Of a stretch of DNA of 64,000 nucleotides, positions 10,301 through 17,799 are shown in pieces. The DNA is from Coleofasciculus sp. FACHB-1120 (lineage in GTDB: Bacteria; Cyanobacteriota; Cyanobacteriia; Cyanobacteriales; FACHB-T130): assembly GCF_014698845.1 (NCBI RefSeq), contig NZ_JACJTV010000026.1:19054-83053 (forward strand), in the 5' to 3' direction. The position numbers were made by a program, and so were the translations under genes. Under the pieces are notes generated by a model. It saw only the letters and a program-made list of their open reading frames with translations, made no database searches and was not told the origin of the DNA. The first letter of the stretch is position 1. Each line of letters begins with the position of its first letter.

Positions 10301-10387
10301 GTTGTTTTAGTCGCGCAGCAACCCCAAACCCAGCCATCAGGAGCGTTGATGCATCCGTCATGTGCATTGCCCAACATTTCACCCTAG
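7361..10387 (+). CDS. Filamentous haemagglutinin N-terminal (TPS) domain exoprotein with inserted PPC-like domain
   Basis: The 1008-residue product looks secreted. A TTG start at 7361 is used here; a second TTG near 7418 would start closer to the signal peptide (RYLATIAALAGASFF). Residues about 55-210 are the TPS/haemagglutination activity domain (LFHSFQEFNVG, FLINPNGIVFGPNA, GSFMASTA), recognised by a TpsB transporter for two-partner secretion. At about residues 225-390 an extra beta domain resembling the bacterial pre-peptidase C-terminal domain (PPC; DVDLYQLFLTEGQ, LFLFDSNG, GTYYLGIS) interrupts the usual passenger. The passenger resumes at LQVQPGRTLALIGGNV. The rest is a Gly/Asn-rich beta-helix and a Cys-containing C-terminal module. 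No TpsB gene is visible in the window. The gene's end overlaps the convergent CHASE2 gene by 9 bp. Confidence 0.87.
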   Translation: MHIDVAIAELLGDIIRRCSLVQRWRRGIRYLATIAALAGASFFPELPSAAQLLPDNSLGAESSIITPKDNLQGQPADLIEGGARRGGNLFHSFQEFNVGNLQRVYFANPAGVENILSRVTGTNPSNILGTLGILGNANLFLINPNGIVFGPNATLDLHGSFMASTASSILFADGTEFSAVNPSTTPLLTISVPSGLQFNGGEGDIVVQAGQIPPPNNPFTEVGDAGQLPGAAQTVNSPTSGAAFDAISGNLSSDSDVDLYQLFLTEGQPFTASTVGSTDINTQLFLFDSNGLGVSANNDSVGFQSTVPLYQPFIPALSGTYYLGISSYPNSPRSSQGSIFNAVENPSGPGAGLPLNSWNKIPGPTIRPNTGAYNITLNSRSEGLQVQPGRTLALIGGNVRLEGGTVQAPGGRVEFAGVTGSGLVELTQQGQVLRLNVPDGLARADVSFTENALVNVSAGGGGSIAIHGKNVNMTASSLLAGIALESGTVGSQAGGIEINAAEAINLDASSITNDVAIGSTGDSGGLNLTAGSFSATNGAGLYARTYGTGDAGNINIVTRDAVSFDYSLAVSAVVPSGQGQGGDIRISAGSVSVTNLAQLAALSQGEGDAGNVIINARNAVNFDGSDGMYTTAAFSSMGNRSPVVDTVVGKPNGQGGDVRITARSVSVTNGAGLSANTVGLGNAGNVIITARDTVNFDGKSKALSNVESTGIGDGGSIMITTGVLLLTNGAALTVSSKGAGLAGSLTVDADVIRLDNQGEINADTVSGGGNINLRSPLLLLRRNSSITTTAEGTATGGNINVDADFIVSPPNENNDIIANAFAGSGGKITLTAQSIFGFDFRTREDLQRLLNTTTPTALDPQRLKTNDVTAFSQANPTIDTGTVIVQTLDVDPTRGVTALPTDFTDPGQLIAATCPADEGSSFAITGRGGLPEDPRQPLMGQEIWQDERGAGEDGEVRKVERGRGVPIVEAQGWIVDRTGTVVLVAQQPQTQPSGALMHPSCALPNISP

Positions 10388-13078
10388 TTGTCGATCGATC
10401 GCGGCCTGATGTTCTTTTGTTTCCGATTGCTTTAAGTACTCGATCGCAATGCGTCCAGCAGTGGGATAGTCTTGCCGTGCGTCTAACAGCAATACGAACG
10501 TGCGTTGAAACTGAAGGCGATCGCGTTGTTTATCGGTGACAATGATGATAGCGATCGCAGTTCCCCACAGCCCTAGTAGTGTCGGTACTACAGGTATCCA
10601 CAAGCCAGACAACAAGGCTAAATAACCACCACCCATCAGTCCACCACTTGCTAACAAAATACCGATTGCCAGCTTCAACGGCGATCGAAACGACCAGCCT
10701 ATTACTGCACCAACCCCAGACCACACCAGTACCCAGAGCCATTCGCTCGGCTCAGCCCAGACGCGAATCAGCGGTCGTCCATCCAGAGCGGCACTGATGA
10801 TTTGACTGACAATATTGGCGTGGAGTGTCACCCCGTTAATCGGTTGCGCCGGATTGAACCAACCGCCATTGTAGGGAGTCCGGAAGCGATCTTTGATGCT
10901 TTCGGCAGTGTAGCCAATCAGAACAATGCGATCGCGGAACAGTTCGGCAGGAATCTGACGGTTCAGGACTTGCCGCAATGGAACAGTCAGAAAATTTGCC
11001 TCAGTTCCTCGAAAATTGAGCAAGATTTGGTAGCTCTGTCCGGCTGGAGCATTGACATAGCCCCCATCATTCGGTTCAAATTTCTCGAAAATGGCTTTCC
11101 CTAACTCAAATCGTCGCCCCGCTGAATCCAGTTGCTTCAAAGCGAGACCTTCAGCCGCTAAGTACGGCAGTGCTAGTTGTACTGCCAAACTATACTGTGA
11201 TGTATTTTCAGCCCTAACAGACAATAATGCCCGACGCACTTTACCGTCGGCATCTTCAACCTGATCGGCAAATCCAACTTGTTGTTTTTGATTCAAAATT
11301 GGGGGTGGGGCAACCCGGTTCCCTACCACTTTCTCAATCCCAATTAGGTTCGGTGTGGATTGAAACACCTGCACTAAGTCTGCGTGTCCTGGCTCGACAG
11401 GTAAATCCCGATAGATATCCAGCCCAATGACTCGCGGTTTTTGCGTCTGAATGGTCTGAATTGCCTGCGCCAATACTCTGTCCGGCATCGGATGCCCGAC
11501 TTGGGTAATGTCCTGCTCGTCGATCTCGACCATCACAATGCGGCGATCGATCAGTTCTAAAGGTCGCCAGCGCACAAACTGATCGAACAGACTCAATTCT
11601 AGTTCTTGCAGTAGTCCTAAACCACGGAGCAGCAAAAGGGGGATAGCGATACTCAACATCATGCCCGGTATCCAACACCAACCAATGCGGCGTTTTTGCA
11701 CCTCTCGGCTGGCACGTTGTCGGGCAGTCGCTAACATCTGGCTTGCCTGTTCCACAGCTTCCAGGGCAGTTTGCGCTTCCCGTTTCGCCAGATCCTGACT
11801 CGCTCCCAAAAATTGATAATCCTCATGATTCAAGCTCTTGCCTAATGCCCACGTCAAGACATCTTGTAACGTCTGCCCCCGCAACAAATAGAATTCATCG
11901 CCTTTGCCAGAGGCGATCCACGCATCGAGAGATTTGGCATAGGGACGAAGTTGCGCCAGATGATGACATACCCAGTTCAGGTTAAATACGGCTTGATAAA
12001 TGGGATTCTTAACCACCAATTGCCCTTGCTGCTTGATCGCTAGTCCGGAGAGCAAGAGTTCGATCTGTTCGCGGCTCCCATCGAAGTCCACTCCCTCATC
12101 CTTCAGGATCTGCTGATAGATGCCTAATAGTCTCCCCGTCAAGTGAGAATTATTGAGCAGGCGATCGCGAATGGTTCGCAAATGTTCGGGTTCATCCTGG
12201 AATTCCCACGCTTGAATCATAAATTTGTGAATCAGTTGTTCGATGTGTTCGCGATCCGTGATGGATTGAGACGGAATGGGATGCTCAACGAGCAGCTGAC
12301 ACACCTTTTGTATCAAGAAGGGCTGTCCACCCGTCCATATTAAGATTTCTCGTAGGGCACGCGACGGCTCGTGGACACAGCCAACTAGCCCCTGCGCCAA
12401 CGGTTGGGCATCCGCTTGATACAACCCACACAGGTCGATTGCTCGACCAATATTAAATGGAGTTCTCTGATGATCGCTCATCAGATCGGATGGTGTAGCC
12501 ACCCCCAAGAGCGCAAACGTCAGCCGTCGGTACTCAGGCTTCAAACTGCGACGGTTATAGCAGGCACGAATCAGTCCAAAAAAATCATTGAGCGAGAAAT
12601 CCAGGCCTCGAATACTATCCACTTCATCCAGAAACAGCACCAGCTTGGGTCGAGGGTGTTCCTCGCTTTTAACTTCCACCAGCAAAATCTCTTCAATAAA
12701 CTGCCCTAACCGTTGCACTGGAGATAGACCATCCCGCTCAGCCCACCACCGTTTCAGGTTTATTGTGCTGAATAAGTCAAATGCCTGCCACAGTTCGACG
12801 ACAAATCCCTTGTACCACTGCTCTGGTGTCAGGGTTTCGCTACCAATACGGGATAGGTCGATCGCTCCACAACAAACGCCATCCTGTTGCAACTGATGCA
12901 ATACCTGCACCATCAAGCTAGATTTACCCATTTGGCGAGCATTAAATACGTAACAAAATTGATCGCTACTTAAAGCTTGATAAAGGTCAGCATCCGCCTG
13001 CCGCCTCACATAGTAAGGATGGTCTTGACTCAGACTGCCACCAACCTGGTACTGATTCATACAGGAAACTTGGAACAC
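10379..13078 (-). CDS. AAA-like NTPase fused to a CHASE2 sensor domain
   Basis: The 899-residue protein begins with a cyanobacterial AAA-like domain (PF14516 type). Its Walker A is NARQMGKSSL at about 46-55 and its Walker B is LVLFLDEVDS. A first membrane helix (GMMLSIAIPLLLLRGLG) leads into a CHASE2 extracellular sensor domain (FDQFVRWRP, IVMVEIDEQDI, VIGLDIYRD, LFRDRIVLIGYTA, GVTLHANIVSQI). Three membrane helices close the protein. Most CHASE2 proteins carry a kinase, cyclase or CHAT output on the far side; here the cytoplasmic output is the N-terminal NTPase only. The start may be Met1 or Met7 (MNQYQVGG, typical for the family). Probably senses an extracytoplasmic signal. Confidence 0.85.
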   Translation of the reverse strand: MFQVSCMNQYQVGGSLSQDHPYYVRRQADADLYQALSSDQFCYVFNARQMGKSSLMVQVLHQLQQDGVCCGAIDLSRIGSETLTPEQWYKGFVVELWQAFDLFSTINLKRWWAERDGLSPVQRLGQFIEEILLVEVKSEEHPRPKLVLFLDEVDSIRGLDFSLNDFFGLIRACYNRRSLKPEYRRLTFALLGVATPSDLMSDHQRTPFNIGRAIDLCGLYQADAQPLAQGLVGCVHEPSRALREILIWTGGQPFLIQKVCQLLVEHPIPSQSITDREHIEQLIHKFMIQAWEFQDEPEHLRTIRDRLLNNSHLTGRLLGIYQQILKDEGVDFDGSREQIELLLSGLAIKQQGQLVVKNPIYQAVFNLNWVCHHLAQLRPYAKSLDAWIASGKGDEFYLLRGQTLQDVLTWALGKSLNHEDYQFLGASQDLAKREAQTALEAVEQASQMLATARQRASREVQKRRIGWCWIPGMMLSIAIPLLLLRGLGLLQELELSLFDQFVRWRPLELIDRRIVMVEIDEQDITQVGHPMPDRVLAQAIQTIQTQKPRVIGLDIYRDLPVEPGHADLVQVFQSTPNLIGIEKVVGNRVAPPPILNQKQQVGFADQVEDADGKVRRALLSVRAENTSQYSLAVQLALPYLAAEGLALKQLDSAGRRFELGKAIFEKFEPNDGGYVNAPAGQSYQILLNFRGTEANFLTVPLRQVLNRQIPAELFRDRIVLIGYTAESIKDRFRTPYNGGWFNPAQPINGVTLHANIVSQIISAALDGRPLIRVWAEPSEWLWVLVWSGVGAVIGWSFRSPLKLAIGILLASGGLMGGGYLALLSGLWIPVVPTLLGLWGTAIAIIIVTDKQRDRLQFQRTFVLLLDARQDYPTAGRIAIEYLKQSETKEHQAAIDRQLG

Positions 13079-13352
13079 TTAGATGCGGTTAGATGAACGT
13101 GTGGCAGAAGCAACTTGCCTACCCAAGGCGCTCCTGGGTTTGCGCCACAGAGACTTTATTGCGAAACCGTATCTAATTTTGAATGATTGCTGATGAGGAA
13201 GCACTTTCAAAACTGACACAATATCACTGCTTAATTGAATAGGTTGTGTTTCCGCATCAGGCAATCCTTAAATCTCATCAGATATCTCATAAAAATTTCA
13301 TATTATGCTCTAAAATGCCTTCAGCCTATTCCTGCCTGCGGATTAATCTCTC

Positions 13353-14693
13353 ATGAATGTTGACACCCTCTTTGAGAGCCTCAACCGCGAGTTAACTGCC
13401 AATCAGAGCCGTCCGCTCAATCCGGCAGAAACATTACTGTTACGCGGAATCTGGCAATATCAAACCTACAGCCAAATTGCAGAAGAGGTTGGGTATAGTC
13501 CTGGCTATTTGACCAATGTAGTTGCACCTGAACTTCTGCACCGGCTCTCAGATCTGATTGGGCAACGCCTGACGAAGAAAAATTGTCGTATTCTGCTGGA
13601 AGAGTATGCTATATCCCAATCTCATCCCAAACCACAGGGACGATCGCAACCCCTCATCTCGTCCCCTGGACTCAATCCGAACCAGGCGTTCACCCTAGCG
13701 TTTCCCAGTGGACCGATCGCGATCGACTCCCCGTTCTATATTGCGCGTCCGCCCATCGAATCACAAGTGTGTGACGAAATCTGCCTCCCAGGCGCACTGG
13801 TGCGTGTCAAAGCACCCAGGGAAATGGGAAAAACTTCGCTGCTTCTGCGCGTGTTGGATCGTGCCCAACAACAGGGATATCGCACTGTTTACCTGAATTT
13901 AGAGCAAATGGATCGAGCCATTTGTGCCGACCTGAATCGATTTCTCCGCAGTTTGTGTGCCAGTGTTACTCGTGAACTCCAACTTGAGCCAAAACTAGAT
14001 GACTACTGGGATGAAGATATTGGCAGCAAAGTCAGTTGTACTTTGTACTTTCGGCAGCATCTATTAGAGGAAATTAAGACACCTTTGGTTCTCGCATTGG
14101 ATGAACTCCACCAGATTTTTGAGTATCCTCAGATTGCCAAAGATGTTCTACCCCTGCTGCGCTCCTGGTATGAAGAGGCGAAACGAGTTCCAATTTGGCA
14201 AAATCTGCGGCTGATTATCGCTCACTCTACAGAAGTGTATGTCCCCCTGCAACTGAATCAGTCTCCTTTCAATGTAGGGTTGGCAACTCAACTCGTTGGA
14301 TTCACGTTAGCTCAAGTGCAACAACTCGCCCAGTGTTACGGTCTGAACTGGAGCGATGGAGAATCAGCCAAACAACTGATGGCGATGGTTGGTGGACATC
14401 CGGTTCTCATCCATACGGCTCTCTATCATCTCAGCCGGGAAGAACAAACTCTGAGCCAACTCCTGGCAGCGGCTCCAACTCCTACGGGAATCTATCACCA
14501 TCATTTACAGCGTCATTGGACAATCCTTAAACAACGACCGGATCTGCTCCAGGCATTTCAGGCTCTCCAGAGGACTCGCGAACTAATATATTTAGAATCA
14601 AGCCTTGCTCATCAGCTAAACAGCATGGGACTGATCGATCATTTTGGGGACAAAGTAACTGTAAGCTGCGAACTATATCGCCAGTATTTCTAA
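13353..14693 (+). CDS. HTH-AAA-like NTPase (vWA-MoxR-associated type N-terminus)
   Basis: The 446-residue protein has an N-terminal helical domain (about 1-90; LTANQSRPLNPAETLLLRGIWQ, YSQIAEEVGYSPGYLTNVV). This resembles the helix-turn-helix found before AAA and NACHT-like modules in cyanobacteria. An AAA-like NTPase (PF14516 type) follows, with Walker A APREMGKTSL and Walker B LVLALDELHQ. No effector or repeat domain follows, so it may act as a regulator or adaptor. It diverges from the AAA-CHASE2 gene, whose NTPase belongs to the same family, suggesting a shared origin or a functional pair. The ATG at 13353 fits the family N-terminus. Confidence 0.8.
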   Translation: MNVDTLFESLNRELTANQSRPLNPAETLLLRGIWQYQTYSQIAEEVGYSPGYLTNVVAPELLHRLSDLIGQRLTKKNCRILLEEYAISQSHPKPQGRSQPLISSPGLNPNQAFTLAFPSGPIAIDSPFYIARPPIESQVCDEICLPGALVRVKAPREMGKTSLLLRVLDRAQQQGYRTVYLNLEQMDRAICADLNRFLRSLCASVTRELQLEPKLDDYWDEDIGSKVSCTLYFRQHLLEEIKTPLVLALDELHQIFEYPQIAKDVLPLLRSWYEEAKRVPIWQNLRLIIAHSTEVYVPLQLNQSPFNVGLATQLVGFTLAQVQQLAQCYGLNWSDGESAKQLMAMVGGHPVLIHTALYHLSREEQTLSQLLAAAPTPTGIYHHHLQRHWTILKQRPDLLQAFQALQRTRELIYLESSLAHQLNSMGLIDHFGDKVTVSCELYRQYF

Positions 14694-14703
14694 ATGGGTG
14701 GTG

Positions 14704-15085
14704 CTAAATAAGTAATGATGCATTGTAATGATAAATGAAGTACCAGATAGCACCAATATGGTTATCTAATGACTTGGAAAACGACAAGGTTTTTTGGACT
14801 AAGCGAGAGACCTGCTGCCGCAAGATATTGTTGAATCGTTCAATGTAGGTAGTTTTGCCTGTTTCTTTTCCAACCGCTTGATGTCGTTTGCGGGTGTAGA
14901 ACAGCCCCAGATGCTGCCCAAAAATCCGTATTGGCGACAGCGCATTGCCGATAGACCGCAGGCGGAGATTCCCACAATTTTCCTGCTACTGCTTCAGAGC
15001 GTGGGTCAATGTAAACGCCAACGATCTCACGAGTGTCTGCATCGAGAGCCAACCAGACCCATAATTAGCCAAGTTTCAACCTCCA
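14704..15085 (-). pseudogene. IS1-family transposase relic
   Basis: Read leftward, the segment encodes the IS1-type catalytic half: WLALDADTREIVGVYI, then VYRQCAVANTDFWAA. After a frameshift near 14890 the frame continues as KRHQAVGKETGKT, YIERFNN and HIGAIWYFIHHYN-like sequence to a stop at 14704. The zinc-finger N-terminal half is absent, and the reading frame is broken upstream of WLALD as well. This is a dead remnant of an insertion sequence lying downstream of the HTH-AAA gene. I could not delimit terminal inverted repeats. Confidence 0.75.
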
Positions 15086-15241
15086 GACAAGGTGAGCTGA
15101 TGGTAGGTAGTCTAGAGTTTCAAGTAGACGGATGCGATTAAATGGAAGAGGTTTGTAGGTTGGGAAAATGCAATAAAACCCAACCCCTGCATGGGTTACG
15201 AAGAAAGCTAATCCATCCTAAAAATCATTAATCCGACCGAC

Positions 15242-15493
15242 TTAAGATTCGGTTTTAGAGTTCAGGCGCTTGGAGATTTGGCTAATTATCCCACTGAGAA
15301 TTGCGCCTCCCATGAGAATCCCAAGCGCTGGGGTAAACAAGGGTTGCCAAAGCTTGTACCACAAATCGAGACCGAGGGGAATGCCGACCGAGTGACCAAA
15401 AACAGCGATCGCGAGCCACCCAAAACTGAGCAAGACCAAGAATACATCTGCGACTAAAATCAGATTGAGCCAATTGAGGAGTTTATCTTTCAT
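15242..15493 (-). CDS. Small two-helix membrane protein
   Basis: The 83-residue protein has two hydrophobic segments (LILVADVFLVLLSFGWLAIAVF and LFTPALGILMGGAILSGII) and a charged C-terminal tail. Its start overlaps the end of the upstream SRPBCC gene by 11 bases, so the two are very likely translated together. I recognise similar short membrane proteins in cyanobacteria but no named family. A role tied to the SRPBCC partner is inferred from the overlap only. Confidence 0.6.
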   Translation of the reverse strand: MKDKLLNWLNLILVADVFLVLLSFGWLAIAVFGHSVGIPLGLDLWYKLWQPLFTPALGILMGGAILSGIISQISKRLNSKTES

Positions 15494-15959
15494 TAGAGTT
15501 CTTCAAATTTGTCCGAAAATTTTCGTTTAACAACGTTTGTTTGAGGTTGTTCATCCGCATCTGAAACATCGTCTCTAAACCCCAGCGGATCGCGGTACTG
15601 TCCAGAAACGGGTTCAGTTCAAAATTAATTACATCAACTAGGCGTGTCTCTGTCTCAGAAATGGGAATGAACTGATGAATATGTTCCCAGAATTGGAACG
15701 GGCCGCGCAATTGTTTATCAATAAATCTTCTCGGAGGTTCCCAGCGAGTAATTTGCACTTGCCAGTCGATTCCTATCTGCTCGAAAAGTTCTACCCGAAT
15801 TGTAAAGCGCGTCCCTAAACCACAAATAATGTTTGAATCCAATACCCTGACTATTGGAAAGGGTAGAGAGATGCGTTCTAGCAGATGTACATCCTCATGA
15901 GTTTCCCAGACGGTTTCTATGGGGAGGGAGACGGTTTCGCTAACCTCAAAATGTTCCAA
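15483..15959 (-). CDS. SRPBCC (START/Bet v1-like) family protein
   Basis: The 158-residue protein has the SRPBCC pattern: an opening strand with SLPIETVWE, a ligand-pocket region, ITRWEPPRRFIDKQLRGPF, and HIHQF...ETRLVDVINFEL, ending in a long amphipathic helix. The fold binds hydrophobic ligands such as polyketides, lipids or quinones. Many cyanobacterial members of this type are annotated as cyclase/dehydrase or ligand-binding proteins. It is the first gene of a two-gene unit with a small membrane protein. Ligand unknown. Confidence 0.75.
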   Translation of the reverse strand: MEHFEVSETVSLPIETVWETHEDVHLLERISLPFPIVRVLDSNIICGLGTRFTIRVELFEQIGIDWQVQITRWEPPRRFIDKQLRGPFQFWEHIHQFIPISETETRLVDVINFELNPFLDSTAIRWGLETMFQMRMNNLKQTLLNENFRTNLKNSNER

Positions 15960-16163
15960 TTCTCTTCACCACCCAAGTCGTTTGCTCGTTGGTAAATTTT
16001 TTCGCAATTAACGCTTCGGAATCGCCTGCTTTGAAATTTTATCAATTCCAAGACGTTTTTGATGAGTTTTGCTAAAAAATTAAAAATTAAAGAGATTTTT
16101 TTTAGGGTTTATATTACTCTGGGAATTTCTTAAGTTGAATATGGAATCGCTTCTTATACAACC

Positions 16164-16207
16164 TGAGAGGGGATGGTGGAGGCGATCGCCTCCACCATCC
16201 CCTCTCA
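16164..16207. repeat. 44-bp perfect palindrome centred on a HIP1 site
   Basis: The sequence reads identically on both strands over 44 bases. The exact centre is the HIP1 octamer GCGATCGC at 16182-16189 and the arms run out to TGAGAGGGGATGG / CCATCCCCTCTCA. It has no loop and no T-tract. It lies between the divergent SRPBCC operon and the frameshifted ferritin-like gene. Confidence 0.9.
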
Positions 16208-16251
16208 AGCTAACAGATAAAGCAGACAGGCTAGATTAAGCTACGGTTGAA

Positions 16252-16690
16252 TTAGACTTTCAGCACCCAGTCTTTGCGAGTATCAGCACTGACGAAGGAT
16301 GCGGGAACGATCTCGATATCAACGCCCAGTGACTTGAAAGCGGCTCGAATTGCCGTCGCGTGGGCAGATTCATCGGAGCCAATGCTTGCGCCTGCGGTAA
16401 TTAAGGCCGGGGTTTTTAGCTTCGCAATTTCTCTGGTATAAGCGATCGCTACCTCAGTCTCCAGAGCAAGTGCGAGTGAAGGCAATATTCACATCTGAGT
16501 CGATGTTGCCTTCTCCTGCCTTGATGTAGGAAGAGAGATCGTAGCTAGATTTTGCCATCATTGGGGTGGCACCCAAACTCTTCACCACCGATGCTAGAGT
16601 ATCCCGATGCTTTTTGTGATCGGCTTGGTTGCGGAGTGCCAACGCCAAAACAGCTTTGCCCACATCGGTGTCACTCAGCTTAGTTGCCAG
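16252..16690 (-). pseudogene. Ferritin-like protein gene, frameshifted
   Basis: Two overlapping frames make one protein. The upstream part (VLALALRNQADHKKHRD...SYDLSSYIKAGEG) shifts by one base near 16485 into LALALETEVAIAYTREIAKL...SDESAHATAIRAAF. Two helical halves, each with an ALRNQ/ALETE helix and an HxxH or ExxH pair, suggest a ferritin-like four-helix protein. A stop codon at 16691-16693 cuts the frame at its 5' end and no start with a ribosome binding site is visible. I therefore call it a pseudogene; a sequencing error at the shift is possible, but the 5' stop argues for real decay. Confidence 0.55.
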
Positions 16691-16865
16691 TCAAACAAGA
16701 AAGGTTGGGAGACGGTGAGCTTGACTGAGCCTCAACACCGTGTATAACAAGTAGTGGGATCGCCAATCAGCTACCCTTTCATAGATTTCGTATGCAGGCG
16801 GTCGTTCAACCCCAACCTGAAGGGTCTAGCGGTAATTTCAAAATTGTGGAAACTTTACTAGCTGA

Positions 16866-17780
16866 ATGATTACCATCTTCTATTCAGATAAATTTCTTCA
16901 GCATGAAACCGGATATATGCATCCTGAACAGCCAGAGCGACTTACTGCTATTGTCGATAAATTGCGAAGCTCAACGATAGCCGAGCAAATCCAATGGGTG
17001 AGTCCTTCTAGCTCAAGAAATGTTATCCCAGCGATCGAACAAATTCATTCCTCTAATTACATTCAGGAAGTTCGTACTTATTCTGAGCGGGGTTGGGGGT
17101 GTTTTGAATCAACTCAAATCTCGCCTCAAAGCTTTGAGGTTGCTTGCCTTGCAGTCAGTGCTTGGTTAGATGGTATTGATGTGGTTTCGCAGTTAAAACG
17201 TCCAGCTTTCGTTCTGGCAAGACCACCTGGACATCATGCCCTCAAAGATGAAGGAATGGGTTTTTGTATTTTCTGCAATGCAGCGATCGCTGCCATTTAC
17301 GCTCAATCCATCGGAATTCAGCGAGTTGGAATTCTTGATTGGGATGTACATCACGGGAATGGAACCCAAGCAGCCGTAGAAAATATTCCCAACATGGCTT
17401 TCTGTTCCATTCATCAATCACCTGGCTATCCCCGTACTGGAAAGCCTGATGAACGGGGTAAGTATAACAATGTCTTGAATCTTCCGATTGCTCCAGGCAG
17501 TAATATACAGGATTACTGTAAGTTATTCGAGGAGAGAGTCATTCCCTTTTTTAAAGATTTTTGTCCGGATATCTTAATCATCAGTGCTGGGTATGATGCG
17601 AATCAAACAGACTTACTTTCTAAAATCAATTTACAGCCCCAAGATTACAGCATCATCACTGATTATTGTTTAGAGATTACACCCAAAATATTATTTGGTT
17701 TAGAAGGCGGCTATGAATTGGAGAGCCTTTCTTCATCAGTACTTGAGACTGTCAAACGATGCGTAGACGCATTTGTATGA
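16866..17780 (+). CDS. Histone deacetylase-family metal-dependent amidohydrolase
   Basis: The 304-residue protein has the complete HDAC/acetoin utilisation signature: HPEQPERL near residue 19, ARPPGHHAL with the His123-His124 charge-relay pair, LDWDVHHGNGT with zinc ligands Asp158 and His162-type positions, SAGYDA, and GLEGGYEL near the end. Bacterial members remove acyl groups from lysines or from polyamine-like small molecules; zinc is the usual metal. The ATG at 16866 directly precedes the first beta strand (MITIFYSD). It stands alone and converges on pyrF/pyrE. Confidence 0.9.
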   Translation: MITIFYSDKFLQHETGYMHPEQPERLTAIVDKLRSSTIAEQIQWVSPSSSRNVIPAIEQIHSSNYIQEVRTYSERGWGCFESTQISPQSFEVACLAVSAWLDGIDVVSQLKRPAFVLARPPGHHALKDEGMGFCIFCNAAIAAIYAQSIGIQRVGILDWDVHHGNGTQAAVENIPNMAFCSIHQSPGYPRTGKPDERGKYNNVLNLPIAPGSNIQDYCKLFEERVIPFFKDFCPDILIISAGYDANQTDLLSKINLQPQDYSIITDYCLEITPKILFGLEGGYELESLSSSVLETVKRCVDAFV

Positions 17781-17799
17781 TGACCTCCAATGGGCGAGG

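Noticed and set aside
13079..13264. 61-codon leftward frame abutting the AAA-CHASE2 gene
   Set aside because: No recognisable family, no ribosome binding site, and it lies in the promoter region between divergent genes.
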